Positions 1 through 8,591 of a DNA stretch of 64,000 nucleotides are shown here, one piece after another. The first letter of the stretch is position 1. Every line of letters begins with the position of its first letter. Made by a program: the position numbers and the translations under genes. The notes beneath the pieces are model-generated. The model had not been told where the DNA came from and made no database searches. It saw nothing but the letters and a program-made list of their open reading frames with translations. Location of the stretch: NCBI GenBank assembly GCA_013373375.1, contig JABXHY010000021.1, forward strand, positions 1 to 64,000. The letters run 5' to 3'. This DNA comes from Gammaproteobacteria bacterium. GTDB lineage: Bacteria > Pseudomonadota > Gammaproteobacteria > Enterobacterales > Kangiellaceae.

Positions 1-849
1 ACGATCACAGCAGAGTTTACAAAACAGATTCAGCAGTTAAGCCTTTTTGCACATCTCAATGAAGATTGGTTTGAACAACTCGAACGAATTATTGATGCTC
101 TTAAAGTAAAACGTAATCAACAAATGGAATCTGCCGTCCACGTTTTACATAATCTTGTGACTCAATTGTGCACTTATCAAGAATCCCAAAAGGTACTTAC
201 CGAAGCTCAGGCGAAATCCATTCAGTCAATTTTGAAAACAAAATTTGAGAAAGAAATAGTTAAACTTGAACGTGAAGCTATTCAGTCTTTACTTTCGACT
301 TATGGCCACCAGCATACCAATTTGGAAGTCGACAATTTAGATTTACCGCCTGATTTATTCGATCAAGACCAATGGTATATGTGGGGTTTAAACAAGAAAC
401 AATTAGTTGCAGCAGCTAGTTTAGCTGGAGCAGTCAGTGGCGCTGCACTAGATGCAGCCGTCGCAGGACACAGTTTTATGCTGGGAGCACTGGGAGGGGG
501 AATAATTGGTGCTACCAGTGCCTTTTTTGGTGCTGATAAAATTACAGAGTTGAAAATAAAAGGGCTTCCGCTTGGCGGTTATGTGGCAACTTATGGACCA
601 ATCAAAAATCGAAATTTTCCTTATGTGATAATTGGAAGATTCTTATATTGTTATCAACAAATTTCGCAATTAAGCCACGCGAATAGGAATGCCCTTAAAT
701 TCAGCTCTACAGACTTTCAAGCCGTCGTTACAAATTTAGAAAAAAAACAACAAAAAGAGTTGCATCAAGCCTGTCGTGATCTTAGTAATCAAAAAGAAAA
801 CAACAAGCTTGAAATCGTACTAAATCAATTATTTACTCACATTTCCTGA
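1..849 (+). CDS. GTPase-associated DUF3482 protein, C-terminal part
   Basis: The reading frame is open from base 1, so the start lies outside the window; the first in-frame ATG at 124 is internal. The visible 282 residues match, from memory of the family, the DUF3482 region that follows an N-terminal Era/EngA-like GTPase domain in a class of membrane-associated GTPases. Seen here: a charged helical N-part, then WGLNKKQL followed by two small-residue glycine/alanine-rich segments (AGAVSGAALDAAVAG and GALGGGIIGATSAFFGA) that look like a membrane hairpin, then a GLPLGG motif and NFPYVIIGRFLYC. The GTPase motifs are missing only because of the window edge. Its end overlaps the convergent peptidase gene by 17 bp. 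Cellular role unknown. Confidence 0.72.
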   Translation, partial: TITAEFTKQIQQLSLFAHLNEDWFEQLERIIDALKVKRNQQMESAVHVLHNLVTQLCTYQESQKVLTEAQAKSIQSILKTKFEKEIVKLEREAIQSLLSTYGHQHTNLEVDNLDLPPDLFDQDQWYMWGLNKKQLVAAASLAGAVSGAALDAAVAGHSFMLGALGGGIIGATSAFFGADKITELKIKGLPLGGYVATYGPIKNRNFPYVIIGRFLYCYQQISQLSHANRNALKFSSTDFQAVVTNLEKKQQKELHQACRDLSNQKENNKLEIVLNQLFTHIS

Positions 850-2851
850 TATGTGATCCCGTTTCTTTTTCACACACTCTCGGGGACTTATCATATTTTT
901 TATAATAACGTTCCATTGCTTTTTTAGCCTGCTTGTTACGCAATGAAAAATATTGACGCTTATTCTTAACGGTGTCTTTGTTGCTAGAGTCAACTGGAAG
1001 AACGTATTCCAAAAACTCGCCTATTCCTAAATATAATCGTCTTCTGTTTATCGACTTACTTATTGAATGTCCTTCGTCCTCTAATATTAACGACAAATAG
1101 TTTTTATTACTTTGCTCTAAAAGTCTTATAAAATCGAATGCCTGCTCAGTATCAATACGGCGATCCTGTATACCATGAATAATGAAGACTTCTCCCTGAA
1201 TCTTTTCAACAAGATTAGTCACCGAGACCTCTTGAAGATATTGTTTATCTTCCGGAATGCTTCCATAGATCTCTTCCATAATAGGATAAAACTCTTTTTC
1301 CTTATCGGCTTCTAATAATGCAATGACATCATAAAATCCAGCTATTGCTACGGCACATTTAAATTTTTCAGGTCTATCAGCGACGGCTTTTATTGACATG
1401 TAAGCACCGAAGCTTGCACCAATAAAACAAACTCGATTTTCTAGTCCATAACCTTTTGAGTTCGCAAACTTAACTCCCTCGTAAAGATCATCTTGCATTT
1501 TCAGGCCAATTTGCTTTAAGCCACTTTCGAAGTGTTTTGCACCGTAGCCAGTAGAACCTCGATACGCGGGCTGTAAAACAGCATAGCCTAGCGACGCAAA
1601 ATATTGAACCATTGGATTATATCGCGCGTAATCACGCGCTGTTGGTCCACCATGTGGTAGTACAATAAGAGGTGCATTTTTTTTGTTTTTAGGCTCAGTT
1701 AAATATCCTGTAATCTGTAGATCATCGGTTGACTTATAAGCTATTTCTTTTATAGCAAGACCTTCTGATGAGGAAATCCATTCAGCTCTACTGAGCAAAG
1801 GAGCCAAAGTCTTTTTAGAAGGTTCATAAATAAAATACTCGCCAGGGTGAGTTTCAGAGATAGACAAAATAACTATTTTTTCGAAATTTTTATCGGCAGC
1901 AACAGGAAAATTAGTTTTATTTTTAAGAGCATTATTAACTTTACTCATGATGTTTTTTAACTGTTTGTCAATATACAAAACGTTTGGCTTATCTTTATCC
2001 ACTACAAAAGCCGGTATGCTTTTATGGTTAGCAAGATAAATTCTATCTCCATCAAAGTCATATCTATCACTAGACCACAGTTCTTTTACTTTCTTAAAGG
2101 GATTAACACTGTATTCAGAAAGCGAACTTTTATCACCATCACTTCGCTTCACAAGAAGATTTCCTTTATCAGTAAATCCTAGTACCGAAAGATGGTCTTC
2201 AGAAATATACTCGCCTTGGTGGAGAATGATATCTTTATCATTTTTGGTTAATACAATTTTATAGTTGATTCCTTCCCACAGTTCTCTAATACTTAAATTT
2301 TTATTCGAACCTATTACTTCATAGTCGTCTGGGTGTGGCAAATTAAACTCAGAGTTAACTTTCAAAGTTGGGCTATCCAAATTATAGTAAGTCGTTGATC
2401 CATCATAGAGTTCAAATGCGACTCTTATTTCATCACGCTCGAAAGCGCCTTCTGGAAAAATGGATATTCGACTGATAGCGGTTTTGGAAATACCTTTCAA
2501 GGACTCAACCTGTTTTATTTCTCGATTTTGATCAACAATATAAACTTGAGCTCTTTGACTGGTATCGATAGCAGAGACAATAATTTTATCCTGGTTATAA
2601 AACTCTGCGTCCATAATATCGCCCCAGAATTTCACCAATTCTGTCTTGTAAGTTTCAGTATCAATAAGTAAGAGTTGATAATAGCCATCGGTAAGAAGAT
2701 GAGTTAAAAGTTGCTTTCCATCGGATGACATTTTGACGAAAGGGTAGTCGACGTGCCTTGAATATTTTGATGATTTTGCTACCATCGATTGGTCTGAGAA
2801 TACATTTCCAAAAGAAAATATAATCAGTACAAGAATAAGAATCTTTTTCAT
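833..2851 (-). CDS. S9 family prolyl oligopeptidase-like serine peptidase, exported
   Basis: A 672-residue protein with a signal peptide (residues 1-19, MKKILILVLIIFSFGNVFS), a beta-propeller-like N-terminal half and a C-terminal alpha/beta-hydrolase domain of about 250 residues. The catalytic serine is Ser480 in GASFGA, and the likely partners are Asp563 (HGIQDRRID) and His595 (DEGHS). The oxyanion region reads LPHGGP at about 398. The S9 family removes short peptides from small proteins and peptides. The signal peptide places the enzyme in the periplasm. The gene is alone on its strand, divergent from the following lipoprotein, and overlaps the preceding convergent gene by 17 bp. Substrate is not predictable. 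Confidence 0.9.
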   Translation of the reverse strand: MKKILILVLIIFSFGNVFSDQSMVAKSSKYSRHVDYPFVKMSSDGKQLLTHLLTDGYYQLLLIDTETYKTELVKFWGDIMDAEFYNQDKIIVSAIDTSQRAQVYIVDQNREIKQVESLKGISKTAISRISIFPEGAFERDEIRVAFELYDGSTTYYNLDSPTLKVNSEFNLPHPDDYEVIGSNKNLSIRELWEGINYKIVLTKNDKDIILHQGEYISEDHLSVLGFTDKGNLLVKRSDGDKSSLSEYSVNPFKKVKELWSSDRYDFDGDRIYLANHKSIPAFVVDKDKPNVLYIDKQLKNIMSKVNNALKNKTNFPVAADKNFEKIVILSISETHPGEYFIYEPSKKTLAPLLSRAEWISSSEGLAIKEIAYKSTDDLQITGYLTEPKNKKNAPLIVLPHGGPTARDYARYNPMVQYFASLGYAVLQPAYRGSTGYGAKHFESGLKQIGLKMQDDLYEGVKFANSKGYGLENRVCFIGASFGAYMSIKAVADRPEKFKCAVAIAGFYDVIALLEADKEKEFYPIMEEIYGSIPEDKQYLQEVSVTNLVEKIQGEVFIIHGIQDRRIDTEQAFDFIRLLEQSNKNYLSLILEDEGHSISKSINRRRLYLGIGEFLEYVLPVDSSNKDTVKNKRQYFSLRNKQAKKAMERYYKKYDKSPRVCEKETGSHIRKCE

Positions 2852-2885
2852 ATATCTTTCCCTAATAGAATAAAGGAACTATTTC

Positions 2886-3407
2886 ATGCACAAGTGGCAA
2901 AAGTACTTAAAGTTCGGTTTAGTATTTGTAACCAGCGCACTATTTTTACATGGCTGTGCAACACCAGCAATACCTATGAAGCCCAATGACGACCTACCCG
3001 AAGGTTTCGGTGCCCTAATGCTGATTTCGCATTGTCCCTTTAGAGAGGGTGTTCGTTACTTCGAAATTTATCGAAAAGGTGATAGTCGAAGCGCAGGAAA
3101 AACTTTTAAGACCAAAGCATTCAGCCCTGGAACAGAATTCAGAGTCTTACAGCTTCCAGCGGGAGAGTACAGCATCCAGGAGTTTAAGATAGGCCCTTAC
3201 ATGCTTCGTATTCCAAAAGACGGTTTGGACTTTACAGTATATCCAGGAAGAGTAAATTACTTTGGAGACCTTTATTTTCGTGATTCAGGCACAGGTTCAC
3301 TACAATACATAATTTCAGATAGAACGGAACAAGCTAACAGTTTACTCACCAACCGATATCCTGAACTTATTAACAAATACCCATTAGAGTACGTCGCAAC
3401 AGAATAA
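2886..3407 (+). CDS. Small predicted lipoprotein
   Basis: A 173-residue protein of unrecognised family. The N-terminus (MHKWQKYLKF, then a hydrophobic stretch ending FLHGC) is a lipoprotein signal with the modified cysteine at position 24. The AAAGGA ribosome site lies about 8 bp before the ATG at 2886. The mature part has beta-strand-like segments with an LPAGEYSIQEF motif, a pattern common in DUF2846-type and carboxypeptidase-regulatory-like lipoproteins; that similarity is only an impression. It is divergent from the S9 peptidase gene with a 34-bp gap, so the two share a promoter region. Confidence 0.75.
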   Translation: MHKWQKYLKFGLVFVTSALFLHGCATPAIPMKPNDDLPEGFGALMLISHCPFREGVRYFEIYRKGDSRSAGKTFKTKAFSPGTEFRVLQLPAGEYSIQEFKIGPYMLRIPKDGLDFTVYPGRVNYFGDLYFRDSGTGSLQYIISDRTEQANSLLTNRYPELINKYPLEYVATE

Positions 3408-3425
3408 TAAACTTGCTAAATTACG

Positions 3426-3445
3426 GCCAGAGTTTCAGCTCTGGC
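3426..3445. terminator. Possible bidirectional terminator hairpin
   Basis: A perfect 7-bp stem, GCCAGAG / CTCTGGC, with a 6-nt loop lies between the ends of two convergent genes and runs into the last codons of the minus-strand gene. No clear U-tract follows on either strand, so function as an intrinsic terminator is uncertain. Confidence 0.4.
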
Positions 3446-4082
3446 TGCATTGCTCTTCTTTCCAATGTTTTTTCCAATCCAAATAAATCGAAATCGCCAA
3501 CCATATTGTGATAAGCGAAAATAACAGAATTGTGTTCTCAGCAATCTGCATAACTTCTTCACTTAAGACAGCCGTTCCGGTAATCAAAACCAGGTAATAA
3601 GGCAAGTTCAATAAACCCGCCAATCCAACAATTTTGACCGATTGCCCTTTCGCTCCTTGAGAAAACATAAAAAAAGCCAGTGAATTAATATGTATCATAG
3701 CGAGCAATAGCTGTTTCATGGAGATGCTATTATCGCTAGATGGTTTGCTGCCAAGCTTCTTACCGAGAAAGAAGTTGATAAGAGAGCCTAGAGTTGCTGC
3801 TGTGACCATGGCGATGGTTAACAGACCAATGTCAGATGCATCAGGTTTCGATAATACGACCAGTACGACGGCAAAAAACTGACCAGGAAAGTAAAATCCG
3901 ACGTAAATGATTGACTCAGCAAGAATAATAAGAAATATCATTAAGAAGAAATAGTCGCCAAAATTTGATTTCAGGTCTTCTAAAATAGCTAGCCCAGGAG
4001 GAATAACATCATAAGAGACCAACAATGAGATCAGCGAGAGCGCGACTAACGCTGTTATAGGGAGTGTAGAAAGATATTTCAC
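3435..4082 (-). CDS. DedA/SNARE-associated-like membrane protein
   Basis: A 215-residue integral membrane protein with five or six hydrophobic segments. The segment AESIIYVGFYFPGQFF followed by a small-residue-rich helix and GSLINFFLGKKLG resembles the DedA (SNARE_assoc) core, where a short amphipathic re-entrant motif precedes a G-x2-N/D-x2-xY-x-G-K-x-G element. DedA proteins help move lipids such as undecaprenyl phosphate across the inner membrane and support envelope homeostasis. The match is partial and the acidic/arginine signature of canonical DedA is weak, so a divergent member is inferred. Monocistronic, convergent with the lipoprotein gene. Confidence 0.6.
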   Translation of the reverse strand: MKYLSTLPITALVALSLISLLVSYDVIPPGLAILEDLKSNFGDYFFLMIFLIILAESIIYVGFYFPGQFFAVVLVVLSKPDASDIGLLTIAMVTAATLGSLINFFLGKKLGSKPSSDNSISMKQLLLAMIHINSLAFFMFSQGAKGQSVKIVGLAGLLNLPYYLVLITGTAVLSEEVMQIAENTILLFSLITIWLAISIYLDWKKHWKEEQCSQS

Positions 4083-4267
4083 TTAAATTCTGCGATATTT
4101 TTATTCATATTTAGTAATACGATTTTTCTCGTGTCACAGAGCGAAATTAAATTCTTTACATTCAGTTCCGTTTTTAGCTAGTCCACGCTAAAAATTCGGC
4201 TAATATCCATAGACACTAATGATTCACCGGTTATTAATACCCTAATTAACAAAACAGTTTATGCACC

Positions 4268-5647
4268 ATGAGTAAGAATCAGCTAACAATTGAGCCCGAG
4301 GTTTGCCGTACTGCGAGACTATCCAGAGATCCAAGATTTGACGGTCAGTTTTTTGTTGGTGTCATAACCACAGGAATTTTTTGCAGACCAATTTGTCCAG
4401 CTGTCGCCCCAAAGGAATCCAATGTTATTTACTACCCGTCAGCAATTTCGGCCTCGATTGCGGGGTATCGACCGTGCCTTCGTTGCAGACCCGATTCGGC
4501 GCCCAACTCAGAAGAATGGTTAGGTCATGAGTCAATTCTAAAAACAGCGATTACTCTGATAAATCAAGGCTATCTAGATGATCACTCTTTATTAGAGTTG
4601 GCAGAACGACTAAAGGTGAGTGATCGATATGTCAGACAATTATTCACAAAACATATTGGGGTTGCGCCAAAACAATTTGTCAAACACAGGAACTGTCTGT
4701 TTGCAAAAAAATTATTGCATGAAACCAATTTAGGCATTCAACAAGTTGCTTTCGCTTCTGGTTTTAATAGCATTCGTAATTTTAATCATGCGTTTAAATC
4801 CATTTGTGGCAAAGCGCCTTCTAGTTTTAGAAGTACCGATACACCAAAAAACGACGACCTAACGCTTTCATTACATTACCGTCCTCCTCTACACTGGGAT
4901 CAATTAATTAACTTTTTAAGGGCGAGGTGTATTTCCAGTATTGAGAAAGTTGTTGGGAATGCTTACACCAGAACTTTCGAGTTTAATGACTCTTATGGTG
5001 AGTTTACAATCGAGCCAATTAAAGGTAAGAATCAACTAAAACTCACGCTTAAACTTAATCAACTGGATGATCTTGCTCCTATAGTCGAACGAATTAAACA
5101 ATGTTTTGATCTGAATTCAAACCCAGAGTTTATTAGTCAACACTTATCAAAAGCTATTCCTTTTCAGTTACTCTCAAATGGAATACGAATTCCTTTAGTT
5201 TGGTCAAGTTTTGAAGCAGGCATTCGAGCAATTTGTGGCCAGCAAGTGTCAGTTAAAGCAGCACACAACTTGGTACATCAAATTGTTGAAAATCTTGGTC
5301 AAAAAAAGCAGCAACTTATCCTTTTCCCAAAACCTGAAACCATCAGTAACTGTGATTTTGATTTTCTAAAAATGCCCGGCAGACGTAAACAAACACTCAG
5401 AGACTTTGCGAGTTGGTGGTTGATGCATTCTGAAGAAGATATAGAAAGTATTCTCTCGATCAATGGTATCGGCCCCTGGACAATGGATTACATTAAAATG
5501 AGAGGAATAGGTGACAGCGACATTTGGCTCAACGGCGACTTAGGCGTTCAACAAGCACTTAAACAGCTAAACCTGTCTATCGATGATAATCAAGTAAAGC
5601 CCTATCGCTCTTATTTAACATTCCAACTGTGGCACTTACTACAATGA
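4268..5647 (+). CDS. alkA: Ada-type methylation sensor fused to AlkA 3-methyladenine DNA glycosylase
   Basis: A 459-residue three-part protein. Residues 10-80 are the Ada zinc domain with four cysteines (Cys39, Cys43, Cys70, Cys73), where Cys39 would accept a methyl group from DNA phosphotriesters. Residues about 90-190 form an AraC-type double helix-turn-helix (LAERLKVSDRYVRQLF; QQVAFASGFNSIRNF). Residues about 200-459 are an AlkA-type glycosylase with the helix-hairpin-helix GIGPWTMDYIKMRG and a catalytic Asp at about 424 (NGDLGV). The protein should sense methylation damage, activate its own regulon and excise alkylated bases. Its stop overlaps the start of the following methyltransferase gene (ATGA), so the two are translationally coupled. 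Confidence 0.93.
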   Translation: MSKNQLTIEPEVCRTARLSRDPRFDGQFFVGVITTGIFCRPICPAVAPKESNVIYYPSAISASIAGYRPCLRCRPDSAPNSEEWLGHESILKTAITLINQGYLDDHSLLELAERLKVSDRYVRQLFTKHIGVAPKQFVKHRNCLFAKKLLHETNLGIQQVAFASGFNSIRNFNHAFKSICGKAPSSFRSTDTPKNDDLTLSLHYRPPLHWDQLINFLRARCISSIEKVVGNAYTRTFEFNDSYGEFTIEPIKGKNQLKLTLKLNQLDDLAPIVERIKQCFDLNSNPEFISQHLSKAIPFQLLSNGIRIPLVWSSFEAGIRAICGQQVSVKAAHNLVHQIVENLGQKKQQLILFPKPETISNCDFDFLKMPGRRKQTLRDFASWWLMHSEEDIESILSINGIGPWTMDYIKMRGIGDSDIWLNGDLGVQQALKQLNLSIDDNQVKPYRSYLTFQLWHLLQ

Positions 5648-6117
5648 ACGATTTAATTGAAGGACTTTTTGAAGGCGTTTATCAATCCCCACTTGGTACA
5701 ATCAAAATTGTAGCCAATAGTGTTGGTATACTTTCTATTCAATTTGATAAGGATCCGGTAAAAAATAAAGCTAATTCTTTAGTAAAAGAAGCCATTATCC
5801 AGTTAACTCAGTATTTTCAAAACGAAAGAAAAATATTTGAACTTCCTTTAATTTATCAGGGCACATCATTTCAAAAGAAAGTCTGGGATAGACTACAGGA
5901 AATTCCATACGGTAAAACAACTAGTTATTCTAACCTCGCAGAATCGATTAATAATCCTCTCGCTGCACGAGCTGTTGGAGCTGCTAACCGTGTTAATCGA
6001 CATGCCATTGTCATACCCTGCCATAGAGTTATTGGGAGCTCAGGAAAACTAACAGGTTATGCTGGAGGACTCGATCGCAAAAGCGCGCTGCTTTCTCTAG
6101 AAAACTGTCAATATTAA
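5644..6117 (+). CDS. ogt: Methylated-DNA--protein-cysteine methyltransferase
   Basis: A 157-residue O6-alkylguanine-DNA alkyltransferase. The active site IPCHRV carries the acceptor Cys126, followed by the family's GYAGG loop; GAANRVNR supplies the recognition helix and arginine finger. It removes O6-methyl groups from guanine in a suicide reaction in the cytoplasm. I chose the ATG at 5644, which overlaps the AlkA stop as ATGA, over an in-frame GTG at 5629 that would add five unconserved residues. With the upstream Ada-AlkA protein it splits between two genes the functions of canonical Ada and AlkA: phosphotriester sensing plus base excision, and direct reversal. Confidence 0.93.
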   Translation: MNDLIEGLFEGVYQSPLGTIKIVANSVGILSIQFDKDPVKNKANSLVKEAIIQLTQYFQNERKIFELPLIYQGTSFQKKVWDRLQEIPYGKTTSYSNLAESINNPLAARAVGAANRVNRHAIVIPCHRVIGSSGKLTGYAGGLDRKSALLSLENCQY

Positions 6118-6201
6118 TGGTTTTATTGTGGATTAGAGGTACCCTAACCTAATCTGCTTTTGTATACTTAAAGGACTATTAATCGGCAAGAGTTAAACTG
6201 G

Positions 6202-7239
6202 GTGAAAAAATCCAATATCAATGATGTTGCAGCACTTGCCGGTGTTTCAATAAAAACAGTTTCACGGGTTGTTAATAAAGAGCCGAATGTTCGAAAAGAT
6301 ACCGAGCAAAAGGTTCTCGATGCTATCGCACAGTTAAATTACAGACCCAACACTTCTGCCCGTAATTTAGCCAGTAAACGTTCTTATTTAATTGCACTGT
6401 TATACGACGATCCTGGTTTGTATGAAAACCCAAGTTCTAACTATGTGTTAAATCTTCAGCAAGGCGCACTGCGTATTTGCAAATCGGAAACCTACGATTT
6501 GCTTATTCACCCATGTAATTATAGAGACAAAGGGCTTAATGAAGAAGTACTTTCATTAATTCATAATTCTCGAGTTGATGGATTTTTACTTTCACCCCCG
6601 CTATCGGATCAAAAGTCACTCATTGATACGATTTTAAAAACAGGAACGCCAATCGCACTCATTTCCCCAGGTGATAAGACCGCAGCTCCCTTATCGGTAT
6701 ACACCAATGATCGTGAAATATGCGCTCAAATGACAGAGTATTTAGCATCTTTAGGCCATAAACGAATCGCTTTCATTACTGGTCATTCAGAGCATAAAGC
6801 ACTTTATGAAAGACAACTGGGATATGAGGATGGATTAAAACAATCTGGGCTTAAAGTTTACAGCTCATTAATTAAAGAAGGTGATAATTCTTTTCGTTGT
6901 GGAGAATACTGGACACATAAAATGATGAAAAGTAAAAACCCTCCGACCGCAATATTTTGCTGTAACGATGATATGGCAACCGGTGTGTTACGCGCTGCAC
7001 ATAAATTAAATATTAAAGTTCCAGAACAACTGTCGGTCGCTGGATTTGACGATATTCCATTATCCGCACAAATTTATCCCGCTCTCACTACCATTCACCA
7101 ACCAGTACGCTCAATGGCTGATAGAGCGTTAAAAATTTTAATGGATAAAATAAGAAACAGAGAAAGCGATTTACACGAATCTAATGTTCTAGAAAGCTCA
7201 TTGATTGTTAGAGAATCGACCGGAAAAGCTCCTAAATAA
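6202..7239 (+). CDS. LacI-family transcriptional regulator of the glucan locus
   Basis: A 345-residue regulator beginning at GTG 6202. The N-terminal helix-turn-helix reads NINDVAALAGVSIKTVSRV, with hinge-helix region NYRPNTSARNLASKRS, followed by a periplasmic-binding-protein-like sugar-sensing domain (about residues 60-340, ending near a VRESTG element). This arrangement is typical of LacI/GalR repressors released by a sugar. It is convergent with the end of the glucan operon (30 bp apart). The two 14-bp central-CG palindromes at 18981 and 19016 are its most likely targets. No such site was seen before this gene, so autoregulation is not supported. Confidence 0.9.
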   Translation: MKKSNINDVAALAGVSIKTVSRVVNKEPNVRKDTEQKVLDAIAQLNYRPNTSARNLASKRSYLIALLYDDPGLYENPSSNYVLNLQQGALRICKSETYDLLIHPCNYRDKGLNEEVLSLIHNSRVDGFLLSPPLSDQKSLIDTILKTGTPIALISPGDKTAAPLSVYTNDREICAQMTEYLASLGHKRIAFITGHSEHKALYERQLGYEDGLKQSGLKVYSSLIKEGDNSFRCGEYWTHKMMKSKNPPTAIFCCNDDMATGVLRAAHKLNIKVPEQLSVAGFDDIPLSAQIYPALTTIHQPVRSMADRALKILMDKIRNRESDLHESNVLESSLIVRESTGKAPK

Positions 7240-7269
7240 CGATTTAGCTGTAGCAGTTGTTAATGAAAG

Positions 7270-8586
7270 TCAGTTTTTAACTAAAAATGGAATATTGGCA
7301 TGACCTGCGTTGTTGTGGCCGTCAAATACATAAACAAATAGACGATATGCTCCAGGTGCTTTCGGTGCAGCAAACTCAACACTACTCGATGATGCATTAT
7401 TAAAAATTCCATTAAGGCTTTTAATGCCTTCTTCAAAATCACCACCAACTTTTTTGGAATCGCTTTCTGGCTTTATTTCCCACTTGTATGTCAAGGCATC
7501 ACCGTCTGGATCCGACGCATTAATTTGTGCGGTGTAGTATTTGTTCGATTGAAGTTCTATGCTGTCAGGTGCCTGTTGCGAATTTAGTATCATAGATTCG
7601 ATTGCAGGAACTCTATTGCTTGGCCATTTTCCATTCCAAATATAATGCATGACGTCTACACTTTCAGTTTCATGACCAAATTCAGTGAACATACCAAACC
7701 AGGTAGGTGTTCGTTCCTGTTTTTGACCCCACAAGAAAACATAGTCACCGATCAGTTGTGAGTCTAATTTTTGTAGTTTTTTCTGATAGCCCGTTAAAGT
7801 ATTTAGAGCTTTATCACTGCTATTCAGTTCAATTGGTGCACCCCATTTAGTTTTTGGCATTTCCCAAAAACCTATCGTTCCCCATTCTGTTACCATAAAT
7901 GGTTTGTCGTAATTTATTTCTTTAATAGTTTTTGGAAGTATTGCTAACTGTCCATAGACTTGAAAACTTATAAAGTCTAAATCTGTAGCTCGCTGCTGAA
8001 TATCTTTCACTGCTTTCTTGTCTAGACCAGCAAGTGTTGTTGTAGTGGGGTGATTCGGATCGATCTCATGAATCATTTTTGAAATATCATTGACTGCATC
8101 GTAAACTTTTGGATTCGTGTAATTAAAATTCAATTCGTTACCAATAATCCAAGTCAGTAATGCAGGATGGTCCTTATATTTGATAACTTCAGCACGCATC
8201 TTTTCATACTGAGCTCGCACCGCTGCTTCGTCATTGTAATCAAACCCCCAATGCTCTTTAGCGAGTGATAAACAAAGCGAAACCGTCAATCCTAAAGAGT
8301 GGGCTTTATTCAATATAGAGAGTGTTGTTTCTTTTGAGTTTTGTGTCGTCCAGTTTCGAACTGAATTACCGCCATGTAAGGCAAAGGCTTCAAAGTCACT
8401 GACTTCAATGCCAGCACCTTTAATAACATAAGACTTTCCATTGCGAAGTAATCGGTATTTATCACCTTGCTTGACCACTGAAACTTTTACAGCAGTGCCC
8501 TGACTTGCACAACTCGTGATACCCATGAAAAATGCTGCAATAACAAGCACTGTAAAGAAAGACGAATAACAAGATGATTTTTTCAT
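7270..8586 (-). CDS. Glycoside hydrolase, clan GH-A TIM barrel, lipoprotein
   Basis: A 438-residue lipoprotein (signal ending GITSC, lipid cysteine at 26). Residues about 35-320 form a TIM barrel resembling the catalytic domain of GH2 and related clan GH-A enzymes: the acid/base is Glu151 in WIIGNELN and the nucleophile Glu234 in VTEWG. Residues about 335-438 look like a PKD/cadherin-like beta-sandwich (DPDGDALTYKW). GH2-like lipoproteins of this kind recur, to my knowledge, in marine laminarin loci; the exact CAZy family was not determined. It is the last gene of the glucan operon, 5 bp after the MFS gene. A role in trimming beta-glucan oligosaccharides in the periplasm is inferred. Confidence 0.78.
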   Translation of the reverse strand: MKKSSCYSSFFTVLVIAAFFMGITSCASQGTAVKVSVVKQGDKYRLLRNGKSYVIKGAGIEVSDFEAFALHGGNSVRNWTTQNSKETTLSILNKAHSLGLTVSLCLSLAKEHWGFDYNDEAAVRAQYEKMRAEVIKYKDHPALLTWIIGNELNFNYTNPKVYDAVNDISKMIHEIDPNHPTTTTLAGLDKKAVKDIQQRATDLDFISFQVYGQLAILPKTIKEINYDKPFMVTEWGTIGFWEMPKTKWGAPIELNSSDKALNTLTGYQKKLQKLDSQLIGDYVFLWGQKQERTPTWFGMFTEFGHETESVDVMHYIWNGKWPSNRVPAIESMILNSQQAPDSIELQSNKYYTAQINASDPDGDALTYKWEIKPESDSKKVGGDFEEGIKSLNGIFNNASSSSVEFAAPKAPGAYRLFVYVFDGHNNAGHANIPFLVKN

Positions 8587-8591
8587 GGTAG

